DNA of 64,000 bases, taken from Dipteris shenzhenensis. Taxonomy: Eukaryota > Polypodiophyta > Polypodiopsida > Gleicheniales. The notes under the pieces were generated by a model, which saw nothing but the letters and a program-made list of their open reading frames with translations, was not told the origin of the DNA and ran no database searches. The stretch lies in NCBI GenBank assembly GCA_047967505.1, contig CM106538.1. One strand, written 5' to 3'. Below are positions 44,972 through 56,790 of this stretch, piece by piece; the stretch's first letter is position 1; every line of letters begins with the position of its first letter. The position numbers and the translations under genes are program-made.

Positions 44972-45850
44972 ATGGCATCTGATTCTCTTTCACAGATTGT
45001 CACTGAAAAGCTTGACAAGAACAACTTCCAGGCATGGAAGTTTAGAATGATGAATTTCTTGATGGGAAAAGGCTATTGGGAATTCATTACAGGAAATGAA
45101 GATGAACCTGTTCTTCCTAATGTTCCCAGTCAACAGGAAATGCAGGCATTTAAAGGATGGCATGAGAGAGCCAGGAAAGTTATGTACTGGCTGTCTATCA
45201 GTATTTCGGACTCCATGATTGTGCATATTCAAGATGCAAATACGCCAAAGGAGGCATGGGATACTTTGGCAAAAATGTACAGCACAAATGCGCAAGCCAG
45301 GAAAATGCAACTCAAACAGGAGTTGCACAATGTGCAGAGAGAAAATTTGAGCATAAATGACTACCACATGAAAGTAAAGAAAATTGCAGATGCACTTGCT
45401 TCCATTGGGTCGCAAGTGGATGATGACGATTTGGTCTCTGTGACCTTGAATGGTCTAGGAAAGGATTATGCACAGTTCCGGACATCCATTGCCGTTCGTG
45501 AAAAATTTCCTGATTTTGAGGAGTTGATTGCTCTTCTAATTTCCGAAGAGCAAAGAAATGGGGGTGCATCTTCTTCAGCAGGAACTTCAAAAGAAACTGT
45601 CTTCTACTCAAATGCTGGCAGAGGTAGAGGCAGAGGTAGAGGAGGCCGATCTGTAGGCCGTGGTAGAAATCAGAATATGCAGCAAACGCAAGAAAACCAG
45701 TCCTATGCAGGAGGACGTGGTAACTCTAGAGGCAGGGGGAGCCAAAGAGGCCGTGGTGGATGGCAGAGAGGCCAAAATGCAAACAGCAATATTGAATGCT
45801 ACTATTGTGGCAAAATGGGTCATATGGCTAAGGACTGCTATAAAAAGTAG
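44972..45850 (+). CDS. Copia element A Gag
   Basis: 292 residues from the ATG at 44972. The N-terminus has KLDKNNFQAWKFRMMNFLMG, the core has EAWDTLAKMY and YHMKVKKIADAL, an Arg/Gly-rich region (about residues 213-270) follows, and the CCHC knuckle CYYCGKMGHMAKDC closes it. The frame ends at TAG (45848-45850), and the pol frame continues in the same register directly afterwards. This is either a mutated single gag-pol ORF or a readthrough arrangement; mutation is more likely given the other stops. Confidence 0.85.
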   Translation: MASDSLSQIVTEKLDKNNFQAWKFRMMNFLMGKGYWEFITGNEDEPVLPNVPSQQEMQAFKGWHERARKVMYWLSISISDSMIVHIQDANTPKEAWDTLAKMYSTNAQARKMQLKQELHNVQRENLSINDYHMKVKKIADALASIGSQVDDDDLVSVTLNGLGKDYAQFRTSIAVREKFPDFEELIALLISEEQRNGGASSSAGTSKETVFYSNAGRGRGRGRGGRSVGRGRNQNMQQTQENQSYAGGRGNSRGRGSQRGRGGWQRGQNANSNIECYYCGKMGHMAKDCYKK

Positions 45851-48800
45851 AATGACATTATGAATGGAAAATTGCAGCAAGGCAATTATGCATCCTCTAG
45901 TAGACAGGGTGATGACACAAATGAGCATTTGTTTATGGTGCAGCATATGACAAATTTTGTAACAAGTGCAGAAGAAAGCAATGATGTGTGGTATGTTGAC
46001 TCGGGTGCGTCAAACCACATGACAGGTCACGTTGAATGGATGCAGGATGCAAGAAAAATGGAAAAACCAAGATTTGTGGAGACTGGTGATGATACTGCAC
46101 ATCCTATTGTGCAGATTGGCAAAATTCCCTTGTCTATGCAGGATGGGAAAAAGAAATACTTATATGATGTATTTCATGTCCCGAACATCACCAAGAACCT
46201 GGTTTCTGTTGGTCAAATGGTTGAGCAGGGCTTGCAGGTTAGATTTAATCCTCATGGATGCTTTGTTGAGGATATGAAAAATAACGGTCGCTTGATAGCA
46301 AAAGGAAAGAAGAAGGACAGGATGTTTACGTTGGATGCAGACATGCCTGAATTGAGTGCAGCAATGTTTGCACATGGGACCGGTGTAGTTGCAGATATTG
46401 ATATCTGGCACAAACGCATTGGTCATGTTAATATACAGCGACTTAAATCAATGCAAGCCCAAAATATTGTTGCAGGATTGCCTAAATTCAAGGTTGCAGA
46501 AATGCACAAGGTTTGTGAAGCCTGTCAATTTGGGAAACAGGCAAGGAAACCTTTTCCTAGGCATGTTCAAGAGAGTAAAAAGCCATTGGAATTAATCCAC
46601 TCTGATGTGTGGACTACAAAAGCTGCATCTATTGGAGGCTGTCACTATTTTGTCACATTTATTGATGACTTCAGCATAAAATTGTGGGTGTATTTTATGA
46701 AAAAGAAAAGTGAAGTGTTTGGGCACTTCAAAGCTTTCAAAGCTATGGTTGAAAAAGAAACAGGCCTGCAAATAAAATGCCTAAGGTTAGATGGAGGGGG
46801 AGAGTACCTCTCAAATGAGTTTGCAAGGTTCTTGCAGGAGCATGGTATAAAGCAGCAATATTCATGCAGTCATACCCCACAGCAAAATGGAATTGCAGAA
46901 AGGAAAAACAGGGATATTGGAGAGGTATCTCGGGCTATGCTAAATGGAAAAGATCCACCAGATTATTATTGGGCTGAAGCAGTTGCTACAGTAGTGTATA
47001 TAATGAACAGGACTCTCACTGCAGCAATACATGGCATGATGCCAGAGGAGATGTATACTGGTAGGAAACCAGATATTTCTCATTTGAAAATTTTTTGGTT
47101 GCATTGCCTATGTCCATGTGCCAAATGAGTTGAGGTCCAAGTTGGATCCAAAAGCTGAGAAGTGCGTCTTTATTGGTTATTCTCTGCAGCAAAAAGGGTA
47201 TAGATGCTATAACCCTTCTACACGAAAGTTCACAGTGAGCAGAGATGTTTTTGATGAGATGAGCAGTTGGTATAAACCAGTAAATGTGATGATTGATGTA
47301 GATGCACAAAATGGTAATGCTGCACAGAATTCACAGTAGCAATCACAAAATATCAGTGGACCTGGAGTGTCCTCTAGCAGTGGTTCACATACTTCGCCAT
47401 GGACAGGCAGATTGAGATAAGGAGAATCTCCTCAAAGCAATGCAGAGAGTGGTACGCAGGTATCACGAAAAGGAAAAGAGAAGGTAGATCAGCCCATGTT
47501 TGATGTGAATGCAGGTCACTCTTGTGTGGATGGTGAATCCAGTGGCTCAGAACAGAGCATTGATATGAGTTGGGTATTCCCTCTGTTGTTACACCTGGAG
47601 TAAGGAAGACCAGGGATGTTTTGAGAGCACCTGGAAGTGAGCCTATTTTGCGCAGGTCTACCAGGGTTAGGTATCCTGTGGATAGGCTGAAATATGATGG
47701 ATTTACAGCATTCACTATGCCTATATGGTCAAAGTGATATAGGAACCAGAACCCACTTCTTTTGAGCAAGCCATGGGAAATGAAAAATGGGAGAAAGCCA
47801 TGGATGAAGAAATGGATGCCTTGGATGCTAATGCTACATGGGAATTGGTGCCTTTGCCTAAAGGCAAGAATGCAATTGGTTGTAAGTGGGTTTATAAGAT
47901 CAAGCACAATGCAGATGGTTCTATGAATAGATACAAGGCAAGATTAGTTGTCAAGGGGTATGCACAGACATATGGCATTGATTATGAAGAAACTTTTAGC
48001 CTGGTTGCAAGGATGGCAACCATAAGAGCAGCCATTGCTATGGTTGCATCAAAGGGATGGACTTTACATCAGATAAAGAATGCCTTCTTGCATGGTGATT
48101 TGCAAGAAGAGGTCTTTATGGAGCAGCCAGCAGGTTATGTTCATGCTACTCATCCTGAGTTTGTTTGCAGGTTGAAGAAAGCCTTGTGTGGCTTGAAGCA
48201 AGCACCTAGAGCATGGTCTGACAAGATAGGACAGTATCTTGTCACTATTGGCTTTCAGATTTCCAAGGCAGATTTCTCACTCTATGTGAGAAAAATAGAG
48301 AAAGGGATTATGCTGCTGGTCATTTATGTTGATGATTTGATCATCACAGGTGATAGTGATGAAGATATCCTTCATGTGAAAATGCTATTGAGGCAGAAGT
48401 TTGAGATGAAGGATTTGGGAGAGCTGCATTATTTCTTGGGCATTGAGGTGATTAGATCACCAAGTGGGATACAGCTCTTGCAGAGGCAGTATGGATTGGA
48501 CATGCTATCCAAATATGGGATGACAGGCTGTAAGCCTATTTCAGTTCCTTTGGAGCAGAATGTGAAGCTGAGCACAGATGCAGGTCAGCTTCTGGAAGAC
48601 CCTACTATGTACAGACGCATAGTAGGAAGTTTGATTTACATGACTATTACCAGGCCAGATTTGAGCTATGTTGTTGGGTTGGTAAGTCAGTTTATGCAGG
48701 CTCCAAGGAAACCGCATTTGGATGCGGCTAGACGCATACTCAGGTATGTGAAGTCCACATTGCAGTATGGACTATTTTATGAGGCTGGGGTTCAGATACA

Positions 48801-49325
48801 GTTGCATGGATACACTGATGCTGATTGGGCTGGTAGTATTTCTGATAGGCGATCTACCAGTGGATATGTGTTCTCTTTTGGGAGTGCTGCAGTCACTTGG
48901 AGTAGCAAGAAACAGCCTATAGTTGCCTTGTCGAGACAGAGGCTGAGTACAGGGGTGCAGCAATGGCTGCATGTGAGGTAGCTTGGTTGCATAAGCTACT
49001 CTATGATATGCATCAGTCTACAGATGGGCTAGTTGTCATTTATTGTGACAACATGAGCAGTATACACTTGGCAAAGAACCCAGTCTTTCATGCTAGAACA
49101 AAGCACATTGAGGTGCATTATCACTATGTGCGGGAGCAAGTGTTACTAGGTCTTATTGATCTAGTTTATGTTAGCACAGAGGATCAGGTAGCTGACATCT
49201 TCACAAAAGCATTGGGCGCAGAGAAGCTACGCAAGTTCAAAGACCTGCTTGGTGTGCAGGAATTGGGATTGAGCTCGAGGGGGAGTGTTGAGATATCGAG
49301 CTCCACTCGCGATATGCCAGGGTGA
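45851..49325 (+). pseudogene. Copia element A pol, broken (protease, integrase, RT, RNase H)
   Basis: Order: protease DSGASNHMTG (about 46003); GAG_pre-integrase H-x3-H (WHKRIGHVN) and CEACQFGK; integrase core with HSDVW, LRLDGGGEY and HTPQQNGIAERKN; RT from 47773 with CKWVYKIKHN, YVDD at about 48328 and SLIYMTITRPD; RNase H with YTDADWAGSISDRRSTSGY and CDNMSSIHLAKN. Breaks: TAG 45848-45850; a one-base change in the T-run 47091-47096; TAG 47337-47339; TAA 47418-47420; a frameshift near 47720; TAG 47740-47742; a six-base in-frame loss at about 48073, removing the first catalytic Asp of RT; a frameshift at about 48931-48937. It cannot make an active polyprotein. Confidence 0.9.
49277..49285 (+). 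promoter_or_regulatory. Polypurine tract of copia element A
   Basis: GAGGGGGAG immediately precedes the 3' LTR. Confidence 0.85.
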
Positions 49326-49637
49326 CCGTTGTGCATTTATGTCACCGACTTGTTAGCTGGAGATGCGGTTGGTACACCACCCACGAATAATAGCTGGATG
49401 ACAGCTATCCTTATCTACACTAGTTCGTGGCTCAGTTAGTATGCCACCTTAGTTAGTTGAGTTTGGTTTGAGACCCACATATAGGGTTCTTCTATTTCTT
49501 TGTACTAGAGTTCTTTTGGCTTACACCACTAAGAAGAGGAAAACTGTTTTCAGCCTCCACCTTTGTGTGTATTCCCCCATTGTGCATGTGAGAAAGCCGC
49601 AAGTGAGACTCCTTCCCTCTCTCCCACAATCTTCACA
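49286..49637 (+). repeat. 3' LTR of copia element A (352 bp)
   Basis: Matches the 5' LTR except at about five positions by eye. Confidence 0.95.
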
Positions 49638-49642
49638 ATCCC

Positions 49643-49710
49643 AACTCATGGATGCATATCATCAAACCTTGTACGACGATAGGAGGGGCTAGTAGGCGTT
49701 CATCATAACC
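49643..49710 (-). pseudogene. Upstream continuation of the ORF split by copia element A
   Basis: Ignoring the element and one copy of ATCCC, the minus-strand frame from about 49710 passes without a stop into the 44076 frame: LGYDERLLAPPIVVQGLMIC, then IHEL joined to GFHRV. A TGA lies about two codons further upstream. The start of the coding sequence may lie in another exon or be lost. Confidence 0.45.
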
Positions 49711-49777
49711 TAGTTGCAGAGGGTTTCAGCGTGCCATCCATTGGAATCCTGCGTGAGGCAAGAACCATACTTTCGAA

Positions 49778-49852
49778 TGTGTGTGTGTGTGTGTGTGCGT
49801 GCGACGTGCGCGCGTGTGTGCATGCATGTGCATGTGCATGTGCACACACAAG
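49778..49852. repeat. (GT)n / TGCATG alternating tract
   Basis: Alternating purine-pyrimidine sequence: GT repeats, then GCGCGTGTGTGCATGCATGT, then ACACACA. Z-DNA-prone. Confidence 0.9.
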
Positions 49853-52397
49853 CACAATTTTGAACCATGTGCGGTGTGTATTTGTGGATTGGAATGCAGC
49901 ATTGGTTGCCTAAGCCACATGCATTAGCAATAGCATTTAGCTCATGATGTTTTTTTGGGAGACAATCGATAGCTACAACAATGATTGGCAAGCATTTTTA
50001 CACTTATGGTTCAGTGTGGATGGTTTGCATGTAAGACTTCTTCTGTGTAGCTGAGATTGCAATTTCAATTAGCACATGCATCCTCATTATCGATGTACAA
50101 TGGGGTCTTAAATTTTGGCAATATGTAAACAAGTAAATGAGTTTTTTGGACATAACCTTGAGAAATGAATGTCACGTGATAGTTGAACTAGTAGACCACT
50201 CATCTAGGGGTAGGAAAAGGGCATGCTAGGAAGACACAAGGTAAGGCATGATGGTATAGAAAACCATGTGTGGATCTATTGGAATGATTAGAAATCTACT
50301 TCACTGTCATTAAAAGATGCATACTTGCAAATTTTGAACATGCCAACTTCCAAGTTGCAGTAGCTAGGCTACTTAATATAAAGAGAGACGACACACTTTA
50401 TTTGAAATTGAAATTAGGTGCAAAACAATGATATATCAACAATCACCGAAGATGGGTATATGTTATTTACCTCATCTTGTAAGTTTCTATATGCATGCTT
50501 ACTTAGTTGTACTTTTTCTAAAAGAGGAGAGGAGAGAGGGGAGACTGAGTGAGTGAGTGAGTACATTGCACAATCCTATACAATGTACATCTCTTTTGAA
50601 AAAAGAACACAGATGTTGATGTATACATGGATGCCGTAGGGTTAGGGTCAAGGTTTCCATCCTTTATCCCCTTTTGCCTTTTTAGCACTCCCTAGTGCAT
50701 GCACACTATTCACAGAAACTAATGTTGAGATTGTCATCTTCAACGACTTCCCTCAAGGTCAACATCATGATATAAAGAAATGGAGGTTGGATAACTTGTA
50801 TTCTTGTTATTGTTGTCATTGATGTTCTCTTGGATTAAATATATGTATTTGATGTCCATCCTTGACGTGTAGATTGCTAACATTTATTGCATATGAGAAC
50901 TTATGTACTGTTACTATTTGAGGGATTGATCAACAAAGTCTATGGATGGACTAGATGCCATCAAACTTGTTTCTTTGAGCATATCATAATATAACTATAT
51001 CATGTTTCAACCAAGTTTTACATGTGGGATTCTCCTTAAATATTGCTTCATAAAGAAAGCAAAGTCATTTGATGGTATCTCAAACCAGGGTATTGATGTG
51101 CCTGTTGATATGATTTGCAACTTGCCTTTCTCTTATGATTTGAATTCGCACTATGGACACAACATGATACATGCATATTTTGATAAGATCCAAGGAATGA
51201 GCATAAAGAAGAGAATCTTTTAAAATCTAGAGAGAAATTAGAACCATATCCCATGATTCCTTGGCAAGCTCGATTAAGAGATAAGGCAAACAAATATTAT
51301 ACATGGGATCTATTTCATCTTCTCTCACAGCAGTTCTTATCATATTGAATCTATGAGCTACCTACGCATGGTCCGGCATACGTGTTACATATCCTCTATG
51401 ATAATCCTACCTTGGTGTATTGTAAGATTTGTTCAAGTATAGGCCTAATGACATTTTAATTTTTACCTAGATTGGTATATGCATTGCGAGTAACACAATT
51501 GTAGAGTCCAAAAAAATAGGAAAAGCAAGTTCTCCTAGCATTGGGTATGAACTACAACTCCATTCTTGCTCATCATCTAAATGATTGTATTCTTATAGGA
51601 ATGCATATAATCATGCCATTTCTTTTCCAGAATTTGGAGCATTACAATATAACTGAGATGCACAAGGGAATAAGATACCAAAAAAGGTTTTGTGATGACA
51701 AGAGGACTTGAGGATCATTGGAATAAAGAGGAGCATGTGGTAATATAGGTGAATAGGAAGGTGAAGTTGTCAAAGGCACCATGGGTTTTACTCCAATGAA
51801 AGTTAGGTGTATTCAAAAGTGTGCATTGCATCATCTTGCTCACAATTGATGTCTATAGATACACATTAACATGCTTGGGCTTCGTCATGTTTCTCCTCCA
51901 CTTTGCTTGTGTTTCTTTTAGAAAATCTCAATACTTTTGATTCAATCATGATTCATGAGGTTGATAATGTAATGCAACATGTCGCCTTTTATCCGGTTGC
52001 TCTTCACCGTCCTAAAATATGATATCCACACATTGAAATACATTTCAAATTGCACAAAGGCCAATGACTTAGGCTCATTGTTTTGCACATGTGCTTGCAA
52101 TTTGAAATGCCCATAGTCGTCTACTTATGGCACCCTTACCTCATGCATAGGTAAAATTCTTTGATAGTAAGTGGATTAATGAGGTTTAGTCGAGATGAAA
52201 CTTTACATGAAAAATGAAAAATGCATCTCTCATGCATTGATACCCTTAGAGAAAATTTTCATTCTCCTTGAGTATAATCACCAATTAAACTATTGAGACA
52301 GTTCTTGAAAAACAAATGACACTTACATTGACACTATAAATATGCTTTCGATGCTTATATCGACAATTATTTTGATGGTTCTATTTTAAATAGGTTA
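49853..52397. other. Intergenic, no gene seen
   Basis: AT-rich single-copy-looking sequence. Searched on both strands for domain motifs and repeats and nothing supportable was found. Confidence 0.5.
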
Positions 52398-52800
52398 CCT
52401 ACCCATCAAGGTGCCATGCCATTGTTCATTCTCTCTTGGTTTCTTTGGACAAAATACCTCCTCTCCATCCTATCCTACCTCCCTAGATCCCATACCCTTC
52501 TCCAACACCTTGTTCCCATTATTTCCACCTTGAAGGCAAGAGTCTACTACAACTCACCGTGATGGTTCTTTTCCCTACTCATCGTGATGCTATGCCATTG
52601 TTCATTCCCTCTTTGGATAAATTACCTCCTCTCCATCCTATCCTCCCTCCCACCATCCCACAGCCTTCTCCAATAGCTTGTTCTCATTGTTTCCATACCC
52701 TCCCTCCATCCTATCATGTCTCTTTCGATCCCATACCCTTCTCCAATAACTAGGTGTTCCCATTCTTTTCACCTTGAAGGCAAGAGCAACGCGTGCAGAC
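52398..52800. repeat. Diverged tandem repeat, period about 175 bp
   Basis: GCCATTGTTCATTC occurs at about 52425 and 52591, followed in both by TACCTCCTCTCCATCCTATC. A third, partial copy starts near 52695 and ends with CACCTTGAAGGCAAGAG, which also ends the first copy (52528). Confidence 0.75.
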
Positions 52801-52859
52801 ACTCAAGTTTGGACTCCTCCACTCAAGCTTGGATGACTCCACTCCAAAGAGCACAAGTG

Positions 52860-53490
52860 ATATTCTTTTTTCTTTTGAAGAAATTTCCTTTAGCTTCCTT
52901 TCTTGCTGGCTCTCTCACCTCCTTTCCCTTATTTCGTTCTTACTCTCCTCTCTCCTTTCCCTCATTTCATCTCCTTCTCTTTCCTTTTCTCTTGTTTTGT
53001 ATTGAATGCTTGCTTGTGCTTTCCTTGTCTCCCCTTTCCTGTTCTTTCTCTCCTCCTTTCTCCCCTATTCTCTCCCTCTTTCTCCCCTCTTTTCTCCTTC
53101 TATTTGTCACCTTCTCCCCAGTAACCGTGTCCTTCTCTTTCATTTTATCCCTTCTTCATTCTCTCCCCTTTTCTTTTCTTTCTCCCCTCTTTGCCTCCCT
53201 ATTTCTCCTCTTTTAACTCCGTCTATATGTCACCTTCTCCCTAATAACCATGTGCCATCTCTTCCCTCTTCTCTTATCTATCCTCTCCTTCTTGTTCCCC
53301 TCTTCTCCCTTCTTTCTTGCCTCCCCTGTCCTCTTTCTTGTTCCCCTCTTTCTCCCTTCTTTCTCCCCTCCCCTCTCCTCCCTTTTCCTCTCATCTTTCT
53401 TTCTCCCCTCTTTCTCCTCCTTTTCTTTCTTCCCTCTTTATTTCTCCCCTCTTCCTCCCTTCTTTTTCCCTCTTATTTTATTTTATAATA
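52860..53490 (+). repeat. Polypyrimidine tract (TTCTCCCC/CTTTC words)
   Basis: About 600 bases of nearly pure C/T with short breaks (GTCACCTTCTCCCTAATAAC at 53106 and again near 53229). Triplex-prone. The Ser/Phe/Leu-rich open frames are compositional. Confidence 0.85.
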
Positions 53491-55092
53491 TGAAAAGAAA
53501 TTTAAAATGAACAATTTAGTCTTTGGTTTAGCGTTTATGTGATTTCCCCACGATTTTGTCAGTGGAGCATCTTTGTTTAGAAGCACATATATTCAATATG
53601 GTGAATTGTGAGATTGAAGCCAATGGGAGTGATCGTGGTAAAGGTGTAACTTAGTGCACATAGTTTCCCTTCAAAGAAGAAGTTCAGTATTTTGATAATG
53701 TGCCAAAGCTTACTTGCAAGCTCAATCCTCATGTGAAAAAGAGCAAATCTTGCAGGAGATGAAGAAAAGCATGAGGGGTCTAAGATCATCTGGTCTTGCT
53801 CTCATGCCAAAACCCAAGGCATCACAACAATTCGGTACTAGAAGACATTGTAGACATCATACTAGTACCTCTAGCTTGTATGTCTTGGATGTTAGCTTGT
53901 GTTCATGTGATGATGATGCTCTGATTGCACTCGGATGCAAATGGAAATGCCATACTCTCAAGAATGCGACAACTACGTTATATGGTATTTAAAGAAGTCA
54001 TGCTGGACTTCATGTTGCAACCAAAGGAAAAGAAGAAATGATATCCCCCAACAATTGCATGACAAGTTTTTGATGCCTAAGCATCTCAGCTTTGTCTTGG
54101 AGTAGATGCTAAATAAAATGGCCGATTGCTTCAAACATCAAAAGGAAGTGAGTCGACAAGCTGTAAGACAATCGCATCCAATCAAGCCTACTCATTTCTT
54201 AATCATTTATTCAGCTTTCAATGTCATTGTAGCTTGGATATGAAATGGTTGCATATGTTATTTACTTCAAAACACTTGTGTAGTATGATTAAGATGTATG
54301 AGTTTTGATTTTCATATTTCAATTGCACTATTGTAATTTCCTTCTAATATTGACACATCCATGAGATCTTTGAAAGATGATGAGCTGAGGATGAGTTGGA
54401 GGAGGATTTCCTATGTTCAATGTAATAACGAGGGCGATGACTCTAAGGAGGACTTAGAGGAAGGGGAGACGACGAATAGCGCTTCTCGGTGGAGCCTTTT
54501 TGTGGTCAGGTAGCATGTAGCCGCTATGGGTAAGCTGGCTTATCCTTGAATGTGATTTTGGAATGATAGTTTAGAAATGTGCTTTTTAGCACTACGCGCA
54601 CGCACATGCACATGCATGGATGCGCACGCACACACACATTTAGGGCAGATTGGATTGATCTTAAGACCTAATTTGCCCTAAATCCTTTTGTTAGCATATA
54701 TATAACCATTTAAAACATCTCGGTTTTTGTTGTAACAGTGTCAATATAACCGTGAATGTAAGTGTTGATATAGTGATATATTGACAGCTATGTATATTGA
54801 ATCAATGCTTCCTTAGCAATATGTATATCCATGCTTATGTGAACACTTTTTTCATTGAAGGTAGCATCCCAAATGATGCAAATAGTTGAAGTGTGCCATA
54901 CCTGTGAGTATACAAATTACGATTGGGTACAATATGTAGAAGCAATAAAGTGATCAACATTGTATTGAAAAGTGATTGTTAGCTCATTTACTTAATGACA
55001 TCAACTTGGCCATAACATTCCCTATGCAATAGGATTTGTGAGCCAATTAATGACAAAGCCACATACCCACTATTTGAATCATTTTTAGATAC
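53491..55092. other. Intergenic, no gene seen
   Basis: 53714-53992 (plus) is an open frame with scattered Cys/His but no recognised domain. 54594-54640 is an alternating CACA/CGCACGCA tract. Nothing else is supported. Confidence 0.45.
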
Positions 55093-55295
55093 CTTAGTGA
55101 GACAACCAATCATAGGCTGACATATTTGAAAGAGAGCCAATATGCAAAGCCATAGTTGGTACGCTTTTGTGACATTGATTTGGGAGACATCCCTTAGTGA
55201 GACAACCAATCATAGGCTAACATATTTGAAAGAGAGCCAAATATGCAAAGCCATAATTGGTACGCTTTTGTGACCTTAATTTGGGAGACATCCCC
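55093..55295. repeat. Tandem duplication, period 100 bp
   Basis: CTTAGTGAGACAACCAATCA begins at 55093 and 55193, and copies are about 95% alike by eye. Confidence 0.92.
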
Positions 55296-56435
55296 AAGTG
55301 TAAGCCTATTTAAGGAAACACATTCATACTAAATATGTAACCACGACACTATCTATACTAAAGGCTAAGTACATTTTGCTTGTTAGTGTGCATGTAAAAC
55401 AATATGGCTTCATACACTCATGGAGGATGTTGGTGCATCTTTTGTGACAATTAGAGTGCTATGGCATTGACAACGAGTCCAAGAGATCATGAATGGTCAA
55501 AGCACATTGATATCTACTACCATTCTTATGACAATAGGTCAACGAAGGAAATTCCCAACCAATTCACTATTGCTCTGCGGATTAGATAACAAATCTCTAC
55601 ATAAATGCCTTACCATGAAAAGTCCAAAACATGTCTATCTCTAAGTGATATAGACAAAATCCACTAATGGGAGAGAATATGGGTAATTAGGTCTCATATA
55701 GTGTACATATGGTTGTACATTGTTTCATTTTGTCAATTGTAGAGTACCAAAAGAGTTCTCTATATGGTAGGGATACAAGCTTCATTGCCTATCAAAACAC
55801 TTTATATATTTCTTAAATACACAATTTTGAACTCCATGCATTAAAATTGAGAGAATTCCCATGAACAATGACAATACTAATTTATTATCCAATATTATCA
55901 CTTTGTCATGCATGTTCATGAAAAACCTTTAAAACATTTCAATGCACACTAATACAAAATGGAATTTAAGATCACTCATTAGGGTTAGGGCTTAGCATAT
56001 GTAAAGTTTCATAGAAAGAAAATTTAAAGGTGAAATATTCAAAGTTTAAGAGGGAGCTTTCATGGTAAACCACAAGGAGCTGTGATAACATGGGAAAACA
56101 GTTTGAAGTCTAGAGACTTACTATGTGAAAGGGCACTTGAGCCCTTGAGAAATTTTTTATATAAGAACGTATAGAGTGAATCTAAAAAGGGTGCAACCTT
56201 TGAATCTAAGTAAAGCTTGCTAGCACCTTCGAATATGAGGTGGGAGTACTCAAAAGGATGTGGGCAGAGAAACAAAGGATGAAATGCTTGATACATGGGA
56301 GCCCAAAAGAAGAGGGATAAGAAAGCACGTGCACAAAGATCAGCTAGGGAGGGAGCAAAGCAACCTTGGATTAGACACAGAGAGACAGTCTGCTCAATTT
56401 TCTGTTGATCATGCACAGGCACTGTTTGTTGCACC
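55296..56435. other. Intergenic downstream of the ATL gene, no gene seen
   Basis: AT-rich, no supported coding sequence. 55860-56050 has no repeat structure. Confidence 0.5.
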
Positions 56436-56745
56436 TTGAGCAGCTACAATGGACCTTAATCTGTTCTGCATTGCCTGTTGCACCGCTCTTTGTTCCACTC
56501 TAATGGACCTTAATCTCTGCTGCATTGCCTGTTGCAACAGCTCTAATATACTCTTTGTTTCACGTTCAGAAGCTCTAAGGGACCTTAATCTCTTCTGCAT
56601 TGCCAGTTTGAGCATGGACCTTCATCTCTTCTGCGTTGCCTGTTTGAGCAGCTCGTTGTTGCACCTTCAGCAGTTCTAATATTGGACCTTCATCTCTTCT
56701 GCATTGCCTGTTTCACAATCGCCAGAGCCTTCTGTTTAATTCACC
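56436..56745. repeat. Minisatellite of about 60-70 bp, five copies, downstream of the ATL gene
   Basis: Units share GGACCTTAATCTCTTCTGCA (or CTTCATCTC) and GCATTGCCTGTT. On the minus strand they read as repeated AMQ-x-RLRS peptides. Because the array ends about 50 bases past the ATL stop codon, it may lie in that gene's 3' UTR. Confidence 0.8.
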
Positions 56746-56790
56746 TTCAAACAATCGCCATAGCCTTCCGCCTTCAAGCTCACCAATTCG

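Larger units (their letters stand above)
44077..49637 (+). mobile_element. Ty1-copia element A, structurally complete but mutated
   Basis: The element is 5561 bp with LTRs of 352 bp each, both starting TGTTGAGATATCG and ending CTTCACA. A primer-binding site, gag, protease, integrase, RT and RNase H follow in copia order, then a polypurine tract. The ATCCC target duplication is perfect on both sides. The two LTRs differ at about five positions by eye (about 1.4%), so insertion was fairly recent. Coding capacity is lost through in-frame stops, at least three frameshifts and loss of an RT catalytic residue. Confidence 0.96.

Noticed and set aside
47773-48981. Element A RT frame as an active gene
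   Set aside because: It lacks an RT catalytic Asp, is preceded by stops and frameshifts, and its RNase H lies in another frame.
50640-50660. Telomere-like GGGTTAGGGT
   Set aside because: A single short occurrence without an array is not an interstitial telomere tract.
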